A stretch of DNA of 14,474 nt from Clostridiales bacterium UBA6468 (GCA_002436765.1 DJNI01000062.1:786-15259); one strand, 5' to 3'; positions 1 to 7,177 are shown, counted from the first letter of the stretch. Notes: a model not told the origin generated them from the sequence alone. Made by a program: numbers and translations.

Positions 1-35
1 CTCACAGCTCTTGCCGATTTAATCAAAGGTTCCCT
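1..35 (-). repeat. Dispersed repeat, end of copy A (runs off the window)
   Basis: Read on the minus strand this begins AGGGAACCTTTGATTAAATC and continues to GAGCTGTGAG. It matches plus-strand 9257-9291 at 31 of 35 positions, differing at four. The same core also occurs at 8899 and 14393. The element terminus lies at about position 35 and its interior extends left out of the window. It is fused to the transposase remnant, whose last codons and stop come from the repeat. Confidence 0.8.
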
Positions 36-99
36 TGTTTAGCTTGCCATAAGGAAACACGAAATCCTCAATCCGCATCTGTCTGTTCATACGATACAT
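19..99 (-). pseudogene. Truncated IS transposase, N-terminal 26 residues only
   Basis: An ATG at 99 lies eight bases after a clear GGAGG ribosome binding site and opens a 26-codon reading frame. It encodes MYRMNRQMRIEDFVFPYG, then KLNKGTFD and a TAA. The IEDFVFPYG stretch resembles, from memory, the N-terminus of IS transposases common in gut Firmicutes; no search was run. The frame leaves this family where the dispersed repeat begins (about position 35), so the final residues and stop are repeat-encoded. An extended -10 promoter and a leader hairpin lie upstream, so the 5' end of an IS is preserved and the rest is lost. A small real peptide is possible but less likely. Confidence 0.6.
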
Positions 100-114
100 A
101 CCCGCATCCTCCAA

Positions 115-159
115 AACTGCACGCCTTTTTCTGGCTTTTGACATGATTCCCGTGCAGTT
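115..159 (-). other. Leader hairpin upstream of the transposase remnant
   Basis: AACTGCACG (115-123) and CGTGCAGTT (151-159) form a perfect 9-bp inverted repeat around a 27-nt loop. It lies between the extended -10 and the ribosome binding site of the remnant. Several IS elements carry such a stem to limit transposase expression from outside promoters; that role here is inferred. Confidence 0.5.
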
Positions 160-168
160 ATTATAGCA
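160..168 (-). promoter_or_regulatory. Extended -10 promoter for the transposase remnant
   Basis: The minus strand reads TGCTATAAT, a perfect TATAAT with the TGn extension. No good -35 is seen 16-18 nt upstream, which is usual for extended -10 promoters. It is followed by the leader hairpin, a GGAGG and the ATG at 99. Confidence 0.55.
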
Positions 169-335
169 TATTTCGCCTGGAAATGCAGTGATATCAATGC
201 TTTTTTGGTTGCGGAGTGGACTCTATGTATGAGGCGGGATGCTTAGGGTGTATCTGAAAACTGTCAAAGCGCCCAGGCAGAAGCTCTTTTTGCCCTGTGA
301 CGGTTGTTGAACCGGAGCCGGCTGTAACAGTGGAT
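169..335. other. Non-coding spacer downstream of nanK
   Basis: No gene is supported here. On the minus strand the nanK stop is followed by a small CGGTT/AACCG hairpin near 303-316 but no T-run, so no intrinsic terminator can be called for the nan operon. The outer end of the IS remnant probably lies in this stretch, but no terminal repeat can be fixed. Confidence 0.4.
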
Positions 336-1214
336 TTATACCAGACTGGCCGCGCCGTAAAGCCCGGCCATGTTTCCCAAACCGGCCTGCAGGATCCTTA
401 CGCCCCGGAATCCGGGGATCAGAAATTGCTCAGCCGTATTCTTTACTTCCCGGAATACATAGGGCTGCTCCATGATCCCTCCGCCAAGTACCACGCATGG
501 AACGTTGTAGGCATGAACCAGGGTACAAATTCCCAATGCTACCTCCCGGAGCCAGTCGTTTACCTGGGACAGGAGCGCTTCATTCCCGGGCAGCTCCGCA
601 AAAATCCGGCGGCCCGAGTCCAGCTCCGGCGCTATGGCCTTTGCACGATCCACCAGAGCCGTGGTAGCTCCATAGCGCTCGTATGTTCCCGAAAAGGCGT
701 CTTGCACATTGCGATCCTCCGGGTGGGTGATCAGCCCTCCCAGCATGACCCCGGCGGAAGAGCCGGCGCCATAATAGGGTTTGCCGTTCAGAATCACACC
801 TCCGCCGATGCCGGTGCCGTAGGTCAGGCAGATATAATCCGTCTCTCCCTTGACCGCCCCATAGGTGCCTTCCCCCAGAGCTGCGGCATACACATCATTG
901 ATGACTGCCGTGGGGACGGAGAATCGCTCTTCGAAAAAGGCCTTTACCTTCGTTCCCGTATACCCCGGCATATTCTCATTGGCGTAGCGGATCACCCCGC
1001 TGGCGGGATCTACCTGACCTGTGGTGCTGACGCCCAGAGCATCAAACGCCCCCATGGATCCCAGCAGCTCTGCGGCTCGAGCCAGTACTCTGTGCGCCCC
1101 CTCCCGCGCCGGCGTCGGCGTCTCATCCCGGCATACGGGAATCCCGCCTTGAAACAGGCAGGCTTTGATGTTGGTGCCGCCGATGTCCAAGGCACCGATC
1201 CTACGGCCTGTCAT
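336..1214 (-). CDS. nanK: ROK-family sugar kinase, probable N-acetylmannosamine kinase
   Basis: This 292-residue cytoplasmic kinase is predicted to convert ManNAc and ATP to ManNAc-6-phosphate, the substrate of NanE encoded just upstream. It has the ROK ATP-binding start LDIGGTN (residues 9-15), the catalytic-Asp motif IND (D107), a TYGTGIGGG phosphate loop (131-139), LGGG (243-246) and the closing LGNMAGLYGAA. The usual ROK zinc motif (GH then CxCGxxGC) is missing: residues 151-180 contain no cysteine or equivalent histidine, as in some other Firmicutes ROK kinases. Its ATG overlaps the nanE stop in an ATGA, so translation is probably coupled. It is the last gene of the operon. ROK specificity is hard to read, so the ManNAc call rests on context. 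Confidence 0.85.
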   Translation of the reverse strand: MTGRRIGALDIGGTNIKACLFQGGIPVCRDETPTPAREGAHRVLARAAELLGSMGAFDALGVSTTGQVDPASGVIRYANENMPGYTGTKVKAFFEERFSVPTAVINDVYAAALGEGTYGAVKGETDYICLTYGTGIGGGVILNGKPYYGAGSSAGVMLGGLITHPEDRNVQDAFSGTYERYGATTALVDRAKAIAPELDSGRRIFAELPGNEALLSQVNDWLREVALGICTLVHAYNVPCVVLGGGIMEQPYVFREVKNTAEQFLIPGFRGVRILQAGLGNMAGLYGAASLV

Positions 1215-1903
1215 TTGGTGAGCGCCGCCACAAAGCGCCGCGTGATGAGCATGGGGCGGGTTATGGCAGAGCCTACCACTGCCGTCATCGCCCCCAGGTC
1301 CATGGCCTGACGGAGCTGCTCCGGGGTAGAGAGGTTCCCCTCCGCCACGACAGGCTTTCCGGCCTTCCGCACCAGCTCCCAGATCATATCGTAGGGCGGC
1401 TGGGGACGTCCCTGGGTGTAGGGAGTGTAGCCCGCCATAGTGGTGCCGATAAGGTCAAAGCCCAGCTGAGCCGCGTGGAGTCCTTCCTCCAGGCAGGAGC
1501 AGTCGGCCATGAACAGCTGATCCGGGTATTTCGCCCGAGCCTTGGCGAAAAGGCTATCCAGCGTCTCTCCGGCCGGCCTGGGGCGGCTTGTTGCATCCAT
1601 GGCAATGACCTCTACGCCGCAGACTGCCAAAGCGTCCACTTCTGCCATGGTGGGGGTAATATATACATCCGGGCAGTCCTCGTAGACCTTTTTGATAATG
1701 CCGATGATGGGTAGATCCACATTTTTCCGGATCTCCTCAATGTCCTCCACCGTGTTGGCACGGATCCCCGCCGCGCCTCCCCACAAAGCCGCCAGCGCCA
1801 TTTTTCCCATAATAAAGGAGCTGTGAAGGGGCTCCTCCGGTAAAGCCTGGCAGGAGACAATGAGCTTTCCCGCTACCTTGTTTTGAAATTCTTGAATGTC
1901 CAT
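1211..1903 (-). CDS. nanE: N-acetylmannosamine-6-phosphate 2-epimerase
   Basis: This 230-residue TIM-barrel enzyme converts ManNAc-6-P to GlcNAc-6-P, joining sialic acid breakdown to amino-sugar metabolism. Family features are clear along the whole length: the N-terminal IVSCQALPEEPLH, GIRAN (46-50), the GIIKK catalytic-lysine region (68-72), AMDATSRPRP (101-110), DCSCLEEG (134-141), GTTMAGYT (153-160), AEGN with E188, and GSAITRP (211-217). The length is normal. The start is supported by AAGAGG about eight bases upstream. A GC-rich hairpin separates it from nanA, and its stop overlaps the nanK start by 4 bp. This is the most diagnostic sialic acid gene in the window. Confidence 0.96.
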   Translation of the reverse strand: MDIQEFQNKVAGKLIVSCQALPEEPLHSSFIMGKMALAALWGGAAGIRANTVEDIEEIRKNVDLPIIGIIKKVYEDCPDVYITPTMAEVDALAVCGVEVIAMDATSRPRPAGETLDSLFAKARAKYPDQLFMADCSCLEEGLHAAQLGFDLIGTTMAGYTPYTQGRPQPPYDMIWELVRKAGKPVVAEGNLSTPEQLRQAMDLGAMTAVVGSAITRPMLITRRFVAALTK

Positions 1904-1925
1904 TGTTGAAACCTCTTTTCCAAAA

Positions 1926-1958
1926 CCGCCCTCCGGAGCTTGCGTATCCGGAGGGCGG
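1926..1958 (-). terminator. Intra-operon GC hairpin between nanA and nanE
   Basis: CCGCCCTCCGG (1926-1936) and CCGGAGGGCGG (1948-1958) form a perfect 11-bp stem with an 11-nt loop. On the minus (coding) strand it is followed by only four Ts, so it is probably a leaky terminator or an RNA-processing or stability element rather than the operon end. Confidence 0.65.
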
Positions 1959-1964
1959 GGCAGT

Positions 1965-2873
1965 TTATCCAGCGTATTGCGCGATCAGCTTCTGCACATC
2001 TTCGGCACAAGCGCGAACCTTGGGCATATCCTCTGGCTGTAAGGCGTACAGGGGTTTGCGCACACCGCCGATGTCCGGGCCGCCCTGAATGCGGAGAATC
2101 TCCTTGATCACGGCGTACATGTTGCCCTTGCAGCCACACATTTTCTCGATGATCTTAAGGCATTCGTCCTGGATGATCCGGGCTTGGGGGACTTTCCCCT
2201 CCTGGAACAGCCGGTAAATCGCGATGTACAGCTCCGGCATAACCGCGTAGGTGCCGCCGATACCGGCGCTGGCGCCGGCAGCCAGGCCGGAGAGCAGCTG
2301 CTCGTCCGGGCCGTTAAACACTACCGCGCCGGATCTGCGCCAGGTCTCAATGTCCTGGGTGGGCATGGAGGAATTTTTCACGCCGATGACACGGGGGTTT
2401 TTCAGCATTTCCAGCAGCAGCTTTTCCGTCAGAGCCACTCCTGCCAGTTGGGGAATGTTGTAGATCACAAAATCCGTGCTGGGTGCCGCGGAAGAAATAT
2501 CGTTCCAATACCGGGCAATGGCATAATCCGGCAGGTGGAAATAGATGGGCGGGATGGCGGCGATGGCATCCACGCCCAGAGACTCGGCGTGAGCCGCCAG
2601 CTCCATGCTGTCTGCGGTGTTGTTGCAGGCCACATGCGCGATGATGGTGATCCGGCCTTTGGCCGCCGCCATGACGTTTTCCAGCAGCAGCTTCCGCTCC
2701 GCCACGGACTGATAGATGCACTCGCCGGAAGAGCCGCCCACGTACAGGCCGTTGACGCCCTTGTCGATCAAATACTCCGTCAGCGCCTGAACGCGATCCG
2801 GGCTGATGGCGCCCTTTTCGTCATAGCAGGCATAGAAGGCCGGAAAAATTCCGGAATACTTGCTTGTTTTCAT
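1965..2873 (-). CDS. nanA: N-acetylneuraminate lyase (DapA/NanA superfamily)
   Basis: This 302-residue class I aldolase is predicted to cleave N-acetylneuraminate into ManNAc and pyruvate. It has GGSSGE (46-51) followed by the Q-S pair typical of sialate lyases rather than dihydrodipicolinate synthases, YNIP with Y138, GVKNSS with Schiff-base K166, FNGPDE (187-191), GIGGTY (204-209) and a C-terminal RKPLY. The layout matches E. coli NanA (297 residues) throughout. The ATG follows a GGAGG by eight bases and overlaps the dehydrogenase stop in an ATGA. The neighbours nanE and nanK support the role. A related lyase acting on another 2-keto sugar acid is the main alternative. Confidence 0.88.
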   Translation of the reverse strand: MKTSKYSGIFPAFYACYDEKGAISPDRVQALTEYLIDKGVNGLYVGGSSGECIYQSVAERKLLLENVMAAAKGRITIIAHVACNNTADSMELAAHAESLGVDAIAAIPPIYFHLPDYAIARYWNDISSAAPSTDFVIYNIPQLAGVALTEKLLLEMLKNPRVIGVKNSSMPTQDIETWRRSGAVVFNGPDEQLLSGLAAGASAGIGGTYAVMPELYIAIYRLFQEGKVPQARIIQDECLKIIEKMCGCKGNMYAVIKEILRIQGGPDIGGVRKPLYALQPEDMPKVRACAEDVQKLIAQYAG

Positions 2874-3856
2874 CCCTGGTTCCTCCTGTATTGCTCCAGT
2901 TGCTTTGCATTTTTGGCAAATTTAGGCGTGCCTCCCGCCAGATAGGTGTCAATGGCCTCGGCCATGATCTCCAGGGATCGGTCGATGGCTTCCTTAGTCT
3001 CCGCTCCCATGTGGGAGGTAATATACACATTGTCCAGAGACAGCAGCGGATCGTCCGCCGCCGGCGGCTCATGGCACAGAACGTCCAGACCCGCGCCCGC
3101 CAGTCTGCCGCTTTCCAGTGCTTCGATAAGATCGGCCTCGTTCACCACCGTACCCCGGCAGGTGTTGACGAGATAGGAGCCGGGTTTCATGCGGTCAAAC
3201 AGGCGACTGTTGATGCTTTCCCGGGTCTGCGGGGTGCTGGGAATGTGCAGGCTCACAATGTCGCTTTGTTCGAACAGTTCCTCCCGGCTGGAAAGCAAGG
3301 TCACGTTGGGAAAATCCGGTGCTTCTTTTACATAGGGATCATAGGCCAGGATCTTCACCCGGAAGCCGGAGAGCATTCTGGCAAGGTTCTTGGCAATATT
3401 GCCGAAGCCCAGCAGCCCCACGGTTTTTCCGTCCAACTCCCGTCCCTGGGGCGGAGCCATCCAGTTGCCGGATTTGACACGGCTGGCACAGAGGTAATAC
3501 TTTCGCATGGCATTGAGAATATGCAGAAGCGCCACCTCTGCCACGGAGGCACTGTTGGCACCCAGTACATTGGCCACCAGGATCCCGTTTCTTGCCGCGG
3601 CATCCAGGTCGATGTTGTCCAGGCCCATGCCGAACTTCTGGATAAAACCGACACGTCCCCGAACCTGAGCCAAATTTTCCTGGTTCCAGGGTTCCATGCC
3701 TCCGATGATGATATCCGCATCCTTGGCCAGGGGCAGAAACTTGGCAGGATCCCGCCCTGCGGCCTGAGCGAGGATGGCGCATCTTCCGGCAAAGCGCTTC
3801 TCCAAATAGGTGAAGTCCACCTGCTCGGGGCTAATATTGATCCAAATTTTTTTCAT
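2870..3856 (-). CDS. D-isomer-specific 2-hydroxyacid dehydrogenase
   Basis: This 328-residue NAD(P)-dependent enzyme should interconvert a 2-oxo acid and a D-2-hydroxy acid in the cytoplasm. The Rossmann motif is GLLGFGNIAKN (148-158), with alanine (A155) in place of the third glycine. The catalytic triad is present: R234 in TCRGT, E263 in HEPP and H282 in SHMGAE. The ATG at 3856 is chosen because homology starts there; the frame stays open to 4045, but that part reads against the binding-protein gene and looks like no known protein. The ribosome binding site (AAGTGG) is weak. The stop overlaps the nanA start by 4 bp. The substrate is unknown; pyruvate made by NanA, or a sugar-derived 2-keto acid, are candidates. 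It is not a usual nan gene and is unlike the Gfo/Idh-type NanOx oxidoreductase of 2,7-anhydro-sialic acid clusters. Confidence 0.88.
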   Translation of the reverse strand: MKKIWINISPEQVDFTYLEKRFAGRCAILAQAAGRDPAKFLPLAKDADIIIGGMEPWNQENLAQVRGRVGFIQKFGMGLDNIDLDAAARNGILVANVLGANSASVAEVALLHILNAMRKYYLCASRVKSGNWMAPPQGRELDGKTVGLLGFGNIAKNLARMLSGFRVKILAYDPYVKEAPDFPNVTLLSSREELFEQSDIVSLHIPSTPQTRESINSRLFDRMKPGSYLVNTCRGTVVNEADLIEALESGRLAGAGLDVLCHEPPAADDPLLSLDNVYITSHMGAETKEAIDRSLEIMAEAIDTYLAGGTPKFAKNAKQLEQYRRNQG

Positions 3857-3877
3857 GATTCCACTTCTTTGGTAGGA

Positions 3878-3900
3878 CCGGAGCGGATATGCCGCTCCGG
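3878..3900 (-). terminator. Intra-operon hairpin after the binding-protein gene
   Basis: CCGGAGCGG (3878-3886) and CCGCTCCGG (3892-3900) form a perfect 9-bp stem with a 5-nt loop, 11 bp after the binding-protein stop. On the minus strand no T-run follows; on the plus strand a T-rich tract does (3901-3913). It most likely stabilises or trims the abundant binding-protein transcript while letting some transcription pass. Confidence 0.6.
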
Positions 3901-3911
3901 CTCTTATTTTT

Positions 3912-5285
3912 TTACTTGAACTGAGCTGCCAGATCCTCGATGTTGAAGATCTGCTCCTGAATGGCGGACTCCGCCGTGGCGGTGCCGGTAGCCACCTGGT
4001 TGAAGACCTTCTCAAAGGGGAACATGTACATATGCTTTGCGGCAATGGCGCGTCCCTCCAGAGTGGCGACAGGCCAGCCGTAGTAGCCGGAGGCGTTCTC
4101 CGCGTAGGCCAGAACGGCGGCGTTCACCTCGTTGTCCCGCCAGGTGGGGTTCTCCTTCTCGTCCTCGAACACAGGCGCGTAGACGGGGGCAACCTGATCC
4201 ATGTACTCGTCGTACCAGGTCTTGTCCATCATATATTGCAGGAAATCCTTGGCGGTGTCCATATCCTTGCAGGTGTTCATAATGCCGAAGCCGCGGTTGA
4301 AGCTCATATACACACCGTTGACGGAGCCTACGGGAGGCGCCGCAATGTAGGAATTCTCCAGCAGTTCCTTGTACTCCTCGTTATTGGCCATGGCGTTATA
4401 AAGGGTAGGCGCGTTGAACACGATGGCAGTCCGGCCGGCGAGATAAGAGCCGTTGTTTCCGCCGGAATCCCAGGTGGTGGCATCGGGAGGAATCACGCCC
4501 TCTTTGTACAGGTCACCGTACAGGGTGGCGATTTCGGCGAAGGTACCCTCGTCGGCGATCACGGTGCCGTCTTCCTTGAACAGAGAGCCGCCCTCGTTCC
4601 AGACCCACTCACGGAACATGTTCTCATCGTCGTCGTCGGTGTCGCCGCAGCCCATGCCCAGGCCGTAGAAGTCATTGGCGGGGTCGGAGACGGCTCTGGC
4701 GGCAGCTACCACGTCATCCCAGGTCTTGGGCATTTCCGTGATACCGGCATCGGCCAGCTTGTCCTTCCGGACGAACATCAGCGTGGAGGAGCTGCAGAAG
4801 GGAACGAAGTAGTGGGAATCGCCGATCTTGGTGCCTTCATAGGTGGCCTTGAAATAGGGGCGCGTCTCGTTGATTTCGTTTACGAGATCGGACACATCCA
4901 CGCAGGGGATGTCGGGATAGTAGTTTACAAGACGGGTAGCGTCGGCGGAGATCACGTCGGGGACGCCTACACCGGCCTCAATGGCGGCGTTGAGCTTGGT
5001 AACGAAATCGGTAACGGCGACCAGCTCACAGGTCACGTCCACGCCGTTGTCCTTGCCGTACTGCTGGACCCGCTCGACCATGTAGTTGTTGGCGTCGTCG
5101 CTGAAGATCTTCTCTACCCACACGGTGAGCTTCTTGGCGCTGTCACCGGAGGCGGCGTCATCGGCCTGAGCCGGGGTGGTGGCTCCGCCCTGGGTCGCAG
5201 ATGCGGTCCCGTTTCCGCCGCTGGAGCAGGCAGCCAGGGAAACCAGCATCAGGACTGCGAGAAGGAGAGACAGTGCTTTTTTCAT
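3912..5285 (-). CDS. Extracellular solute-binding lipoprotein of a CUT1 sugar ABC transporter
   Basis: This family 1 substrate-binding protein of 457 residues captures the sugar outside the membrane and delivers it to the two permeases encoded upstream. It has a lysine-rich start, a hydrophobic signal segment and the lipobox SLAAC with lipidated C20. A Ser/Thr/Ala/Gly/Asp-rich linker runs to about residue 47, and the mature domain starts near KLTVWVEKIF. The ATG at 5285 is chosen for its position before the signal peptide and a GGAGG eight bases upstream; the frame remains open further up. Acidic runs (GDTDDDDEN) are notable. Sialic acid as ligand is inferred from the downstream nan genes. 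Hairpins flank the gene on both sides, as often seen where the binding protein must be made in excess. Confidence 0.92.
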   Translation of the reverse strand: MKKALSLLLAVLMLVSLAACSSGGNGTASATQGGATTPAQADDAASGDSAKKLTVWVEKIFSDDANNYMVERVQQYGKDNGVDVTCELVAVTDFVTKLNAAIEAGVGVPDVISADATRLVNYYPDIPCVDVSDLVNEINETRPYFKATYEGTKIGDSHYFVPFCSSSTLMFVRKDKLADAGITEMPKTWDDVVAAARAVSDPANDFYGLGMGCGDTDDDDENMFREWVWNEGGSLFKEDGTVIADEGTFAEIATLYGDLYKEGVIPPDATTWDSGGNNGSYLAGRTAIVFNAPTLYNAMANNEEYKELLENSYIAAPPVGSVNGVYMSFNRGFGIMNTCKDMDTAKDFLQYMMDKTWYDEYMDQVAPVYAPVFEDEKENPTWRDNEVNAAVLAYAENASGYYGWPVATLEGRAIAAKHMYMFPFEKVFNQVATGTATAESAIQEQIFNIEDLAAQFK

Positions 5286-5313
5286 TTTGATAACCTCCAA
5301 ATCTTTTTTATTG

Positions 5314-5329
5314 CAGGCGTTTCCGCCTG
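5314..5329 (-). other. GNRA-loop hairpin between malG-type permease and binding protein
   Basis: On the minus strand CAGGCG-GAAA-CGCCTG forms a 6-bp stem closed by a GAAA tetraloop, between the permease stop and the binding-protein ribosome binding site. No T-run fits termination, so an RNA processing or stability role is more likely. Confidence 0.45.
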
Positions 5330-5344
5330 AGCTGCAAAGGAAAA

Positions 5345-6175
5345 TTATTGCTTCACGCCGCCTGCGGTGGCGCCGCCTACCAGGCTGCTGGATGCCACCA
5401 TGTAAATGATGACAATGGGTACACAGGCCATGATCGCGCCCGCCATCAGCTGGTTCCAGGGGGGCATATCTCCGTAGATCAGGCCGGAGATGACAAGGGG
5501 GAATGTCTGCACGGTGCTGGATGTCAGGTTTACCAGCGCGTACAGATACTCGCCCCAGCACATGGCAAAGGCAAAAATGGTGGTGGATACGATACCGGGC
5601 AGAGCCAGGGGAAATACGATCTTATACATGATCTTGAGCTGACTGCATCCGTCCATCCGGGCTGCCTCTTCCAGAGCCACGGGAATGGACGCTACATGGG
5701 GAATCAATATCCAGGCCACATAGGGAAGGGTGAAGGTGGGGTAGATCAAAATCAGACCCCAGAGGGTATTGGTCAGCCCCAGCCGAGCCACCAGGATGTA
5801 CAAGGGAATGTACAGCACCGATGTGGGCAGCATGTAGGTAAACAGCACCGTCTTGGACAGAATTCTGCGACCCCGGAATTTGGTTCGCGCCAAAGTGTAC
5901 GCCGTGGGGTAGGCGATGAGGATGGAAAGCAGGGACACCACTACGGCTACCAACAGGCTGTTTTTAATGGCGTTCAGGAAATTTGTTTTGGTTAAAAGGT
6001 AAGAGTATGCTTCCAATGTAAACTGCTTCGGGATCATTGTGGGGATCTTCCGGTAGATCTCTCCCTCCGATTTGAACGAGGTACACAGCATCCAGTAAAT
6101 GGGAAACAGCGCGACGATCAAACACAGTACAATGAAAATCCGGCTCAGGATCTTACCCGTTCTTTTGCTTCGCAT
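5345..6175 (-). CDS. Sugar ABC transporter permease, MalG type
   Basis: This 276-residue inner-membrane permease is one half of the transport channel. The first membrane span covers about residues 12-30 (FIVLCLIVALFPIYWML), and several more hydrophobic segments follow. The EAA loop that docks on the ATPase is EEAARMDGCSQL (169-180), followed by KIVFPLALPGI, which matches the family consensus. The ATG has an AGGAGG five bases upstream and lies inside the 3' end of the malF-type gene (23-bp overlap), so the two permeases are translationally coupled. The substrate is assigned only by context. Confidence 0.93.
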   Translation of the reverse strand: MRSKRTGKILSRIFIVLCLIVALFPIYWMLCTSFKSEGEIYRKIPTMIPKQFTLEAYSYLLTKTNFLNAIKNSLLVAVVVSLLSILIAYPTAYTLARTKFRGRRILSKTVLFTYMLPTSVLYIPLYILVARLGLTNTLWGLILIYPTFTLPYVAWILIPHVASIPVALEEAARMDGCSQLKIMYKIVFPLALPGIVSTTIFAFAMCWGEYLYALVNLTSSTVQTFPLVISGLIYGDMPPWNQLMAGAIMACVPIVIIYMVASSSLVGGATAGGVKQ

Positions 6176-7082
6176 GGCGTCCTCCTTTTCTCCTGGGTGT
6201 ATCGTCCACTACCATTTTCCTGGTCAGCACAGAAATCAGCAGGATCAGGATCGGCATGGCCAGCACGGACACCGCAATGCCGCGGCCAAGCATCATGGAG
6301 CGCATGGCGGTACGATAGCTGTACACGTTCATAACCTGAGTAGCACCGTTGGGGCCGCCGCCGGTCATGAGCCAGATGGTCTCAAACTCGTTGAGCGTCC
6401 AGATGGTGGACATCAGGGTAGACAGCAGGATCACATCCTTGATCTCCGGCAATGTGATGTAAAGAAAACGCTGGAAGACGTTGGCGCCGTCGATCTCCGC
6501 CGCTTCGTAGTAGTCGTTGGGGATGGTCTGGAGCTTTGCCAGAATCGAGGTGCCGAAGAAGGGGGAACCCCGCCATACGTTTGCGACGATCACGGAGATC
6601 ATGGCAAGGGAGGCACTGCCGAACCAGATGAGATCCTGCTTGATAAATCCGGCGGATCTCAACAGATAATTGGCCACGCCGCCGCTGGGGTTGAAGATCC
6701 ATCTCCAGTTGTACACCGCCACGATATTGGGCAGCGTCCAGGGGATCATGAGCAGCGCCCGAACCAGATTCCGTCCCTTGAAATCGGTGTTCAAAGCCAG
6801 AGCCATGAGAAGGCCGAAGAACAGCTTGCCAATGATCGCAAAGAAGGTGAAGACCAGCGTGTTCCTCAGGGACTGGAGATATTCCGGTGTCTGAAGCAGA
6901 CGTTTGTAGTTTTGCAGGCCGATGAAAACCTCTTTCGAGCCAATGGTCTTATTGGTCAGGCTCATGTAAATGCCCCAGACCATCGGGAATACCAAAATAC
7001 AGGCCAAGTAGATGATCAGCGGTGCATTGACAAGATAGGCAAATTTCGTTGCCTGCTTTTCTCGCAGCGTATAACCTTTCAC
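6153..7082 (-). CDS. Sugar ABC transporter permease, MalF type (GTG start)
   Basis: This 309-residue permease is the first gene of the nan operon. The first membrane span is near residues 16-40 and further spans follow. The EAA loop is YEAAEIDGANVFQRF (192-206), then ITLPEI, with the expected spacing of glycine and LP. The C-terminus is basic (RRKGGRHAKQKNG). The start is GTG, with AAGGAG seven bases upstream, held inside a hairpin loop. No ATPase gene accompanies the permeases in the window, so a shared MsmK/UgpC-type ATPase encoded elsewhere is probably used. Confidence 0.93.
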   Translation of the reverse strand: MKGYTLREKQATKFAYLVNAPLIIYLACILVFPMVWGIYMSLTNKTIGSKEVFIGLQNYKRLLQTPEYLQSLRNTLVFTFFAIIGKLFFGLLMALALNTDFKGRNLVRALLMIPWTLPNIVAVYNWRWIFNPSGGVANYLLRSAGFIKQDLIWFGSASLAMISVIVANVWRGSPFFGTSILAKLQTIPNDYYEAAEIDGANVFQRFLYITLPEIKDVILLSTLMSTIWTLNEFETIWLMTGGGPNGATQVMNVYSYRTAMRSMMLGRGIAVSVLAMPILILLISVLTRKMVVDDTPRRKGGRHAKQKNG

Positions 7083-7104
7083 GGTACGGCTCCTTTCTGT
7101 ACCG
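7082..7104 (-). promoter_or_regulatory. Hairpin presenting the malF ribosome binding site in its loop
   Basis: On the minus strand CGGTAC and GTACCG form a perfect 6-bp stem around an 11-nt loop holding AAAGGAG. The last G of the stem is the first base of the GTG start codon. This could tune translation of the first operon gene. Confidence 0.4.
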
Positions 7105-7177
7105 GCAGGATGACCGGGCTCCGGTTTCGCAGCCCTTCACGGTCGCCTTCCGTTTGTGGCATTAGCTTACACAAAAA

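Noticed and set aside
245..275. Possible IS terminal repeat (GGGTGTATCTGAAAACTGTC)
   Set aside because: It lies where the outer end of the truncated IS might be, but no matching opposite end or target duplication is visible in the window.
3857..4045. N-terminal extension of the dehydrogenase
   Set aside because: It would run into the binding-protein gene and encodes Ser/Arg/Pro-rich sequence with no family match. The normal N-terminus MKKIWINISPEQ starts at 3856.
4032..5330. Long plus-strand open frame (about 432 codons) opposite the binding-protein gene
   Set aside because: The low-complexity Gly/Val/His/Arg composition is typical of antisense frames in GC-rich genes; the opposite strand has a full lipoprotein.
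5286..5561. N-terminal extension of the solute-binding protein
   Set aside because: It would bury the signal peptide and lipobox; a good ribosome binding site stands before the ATG at 5285.
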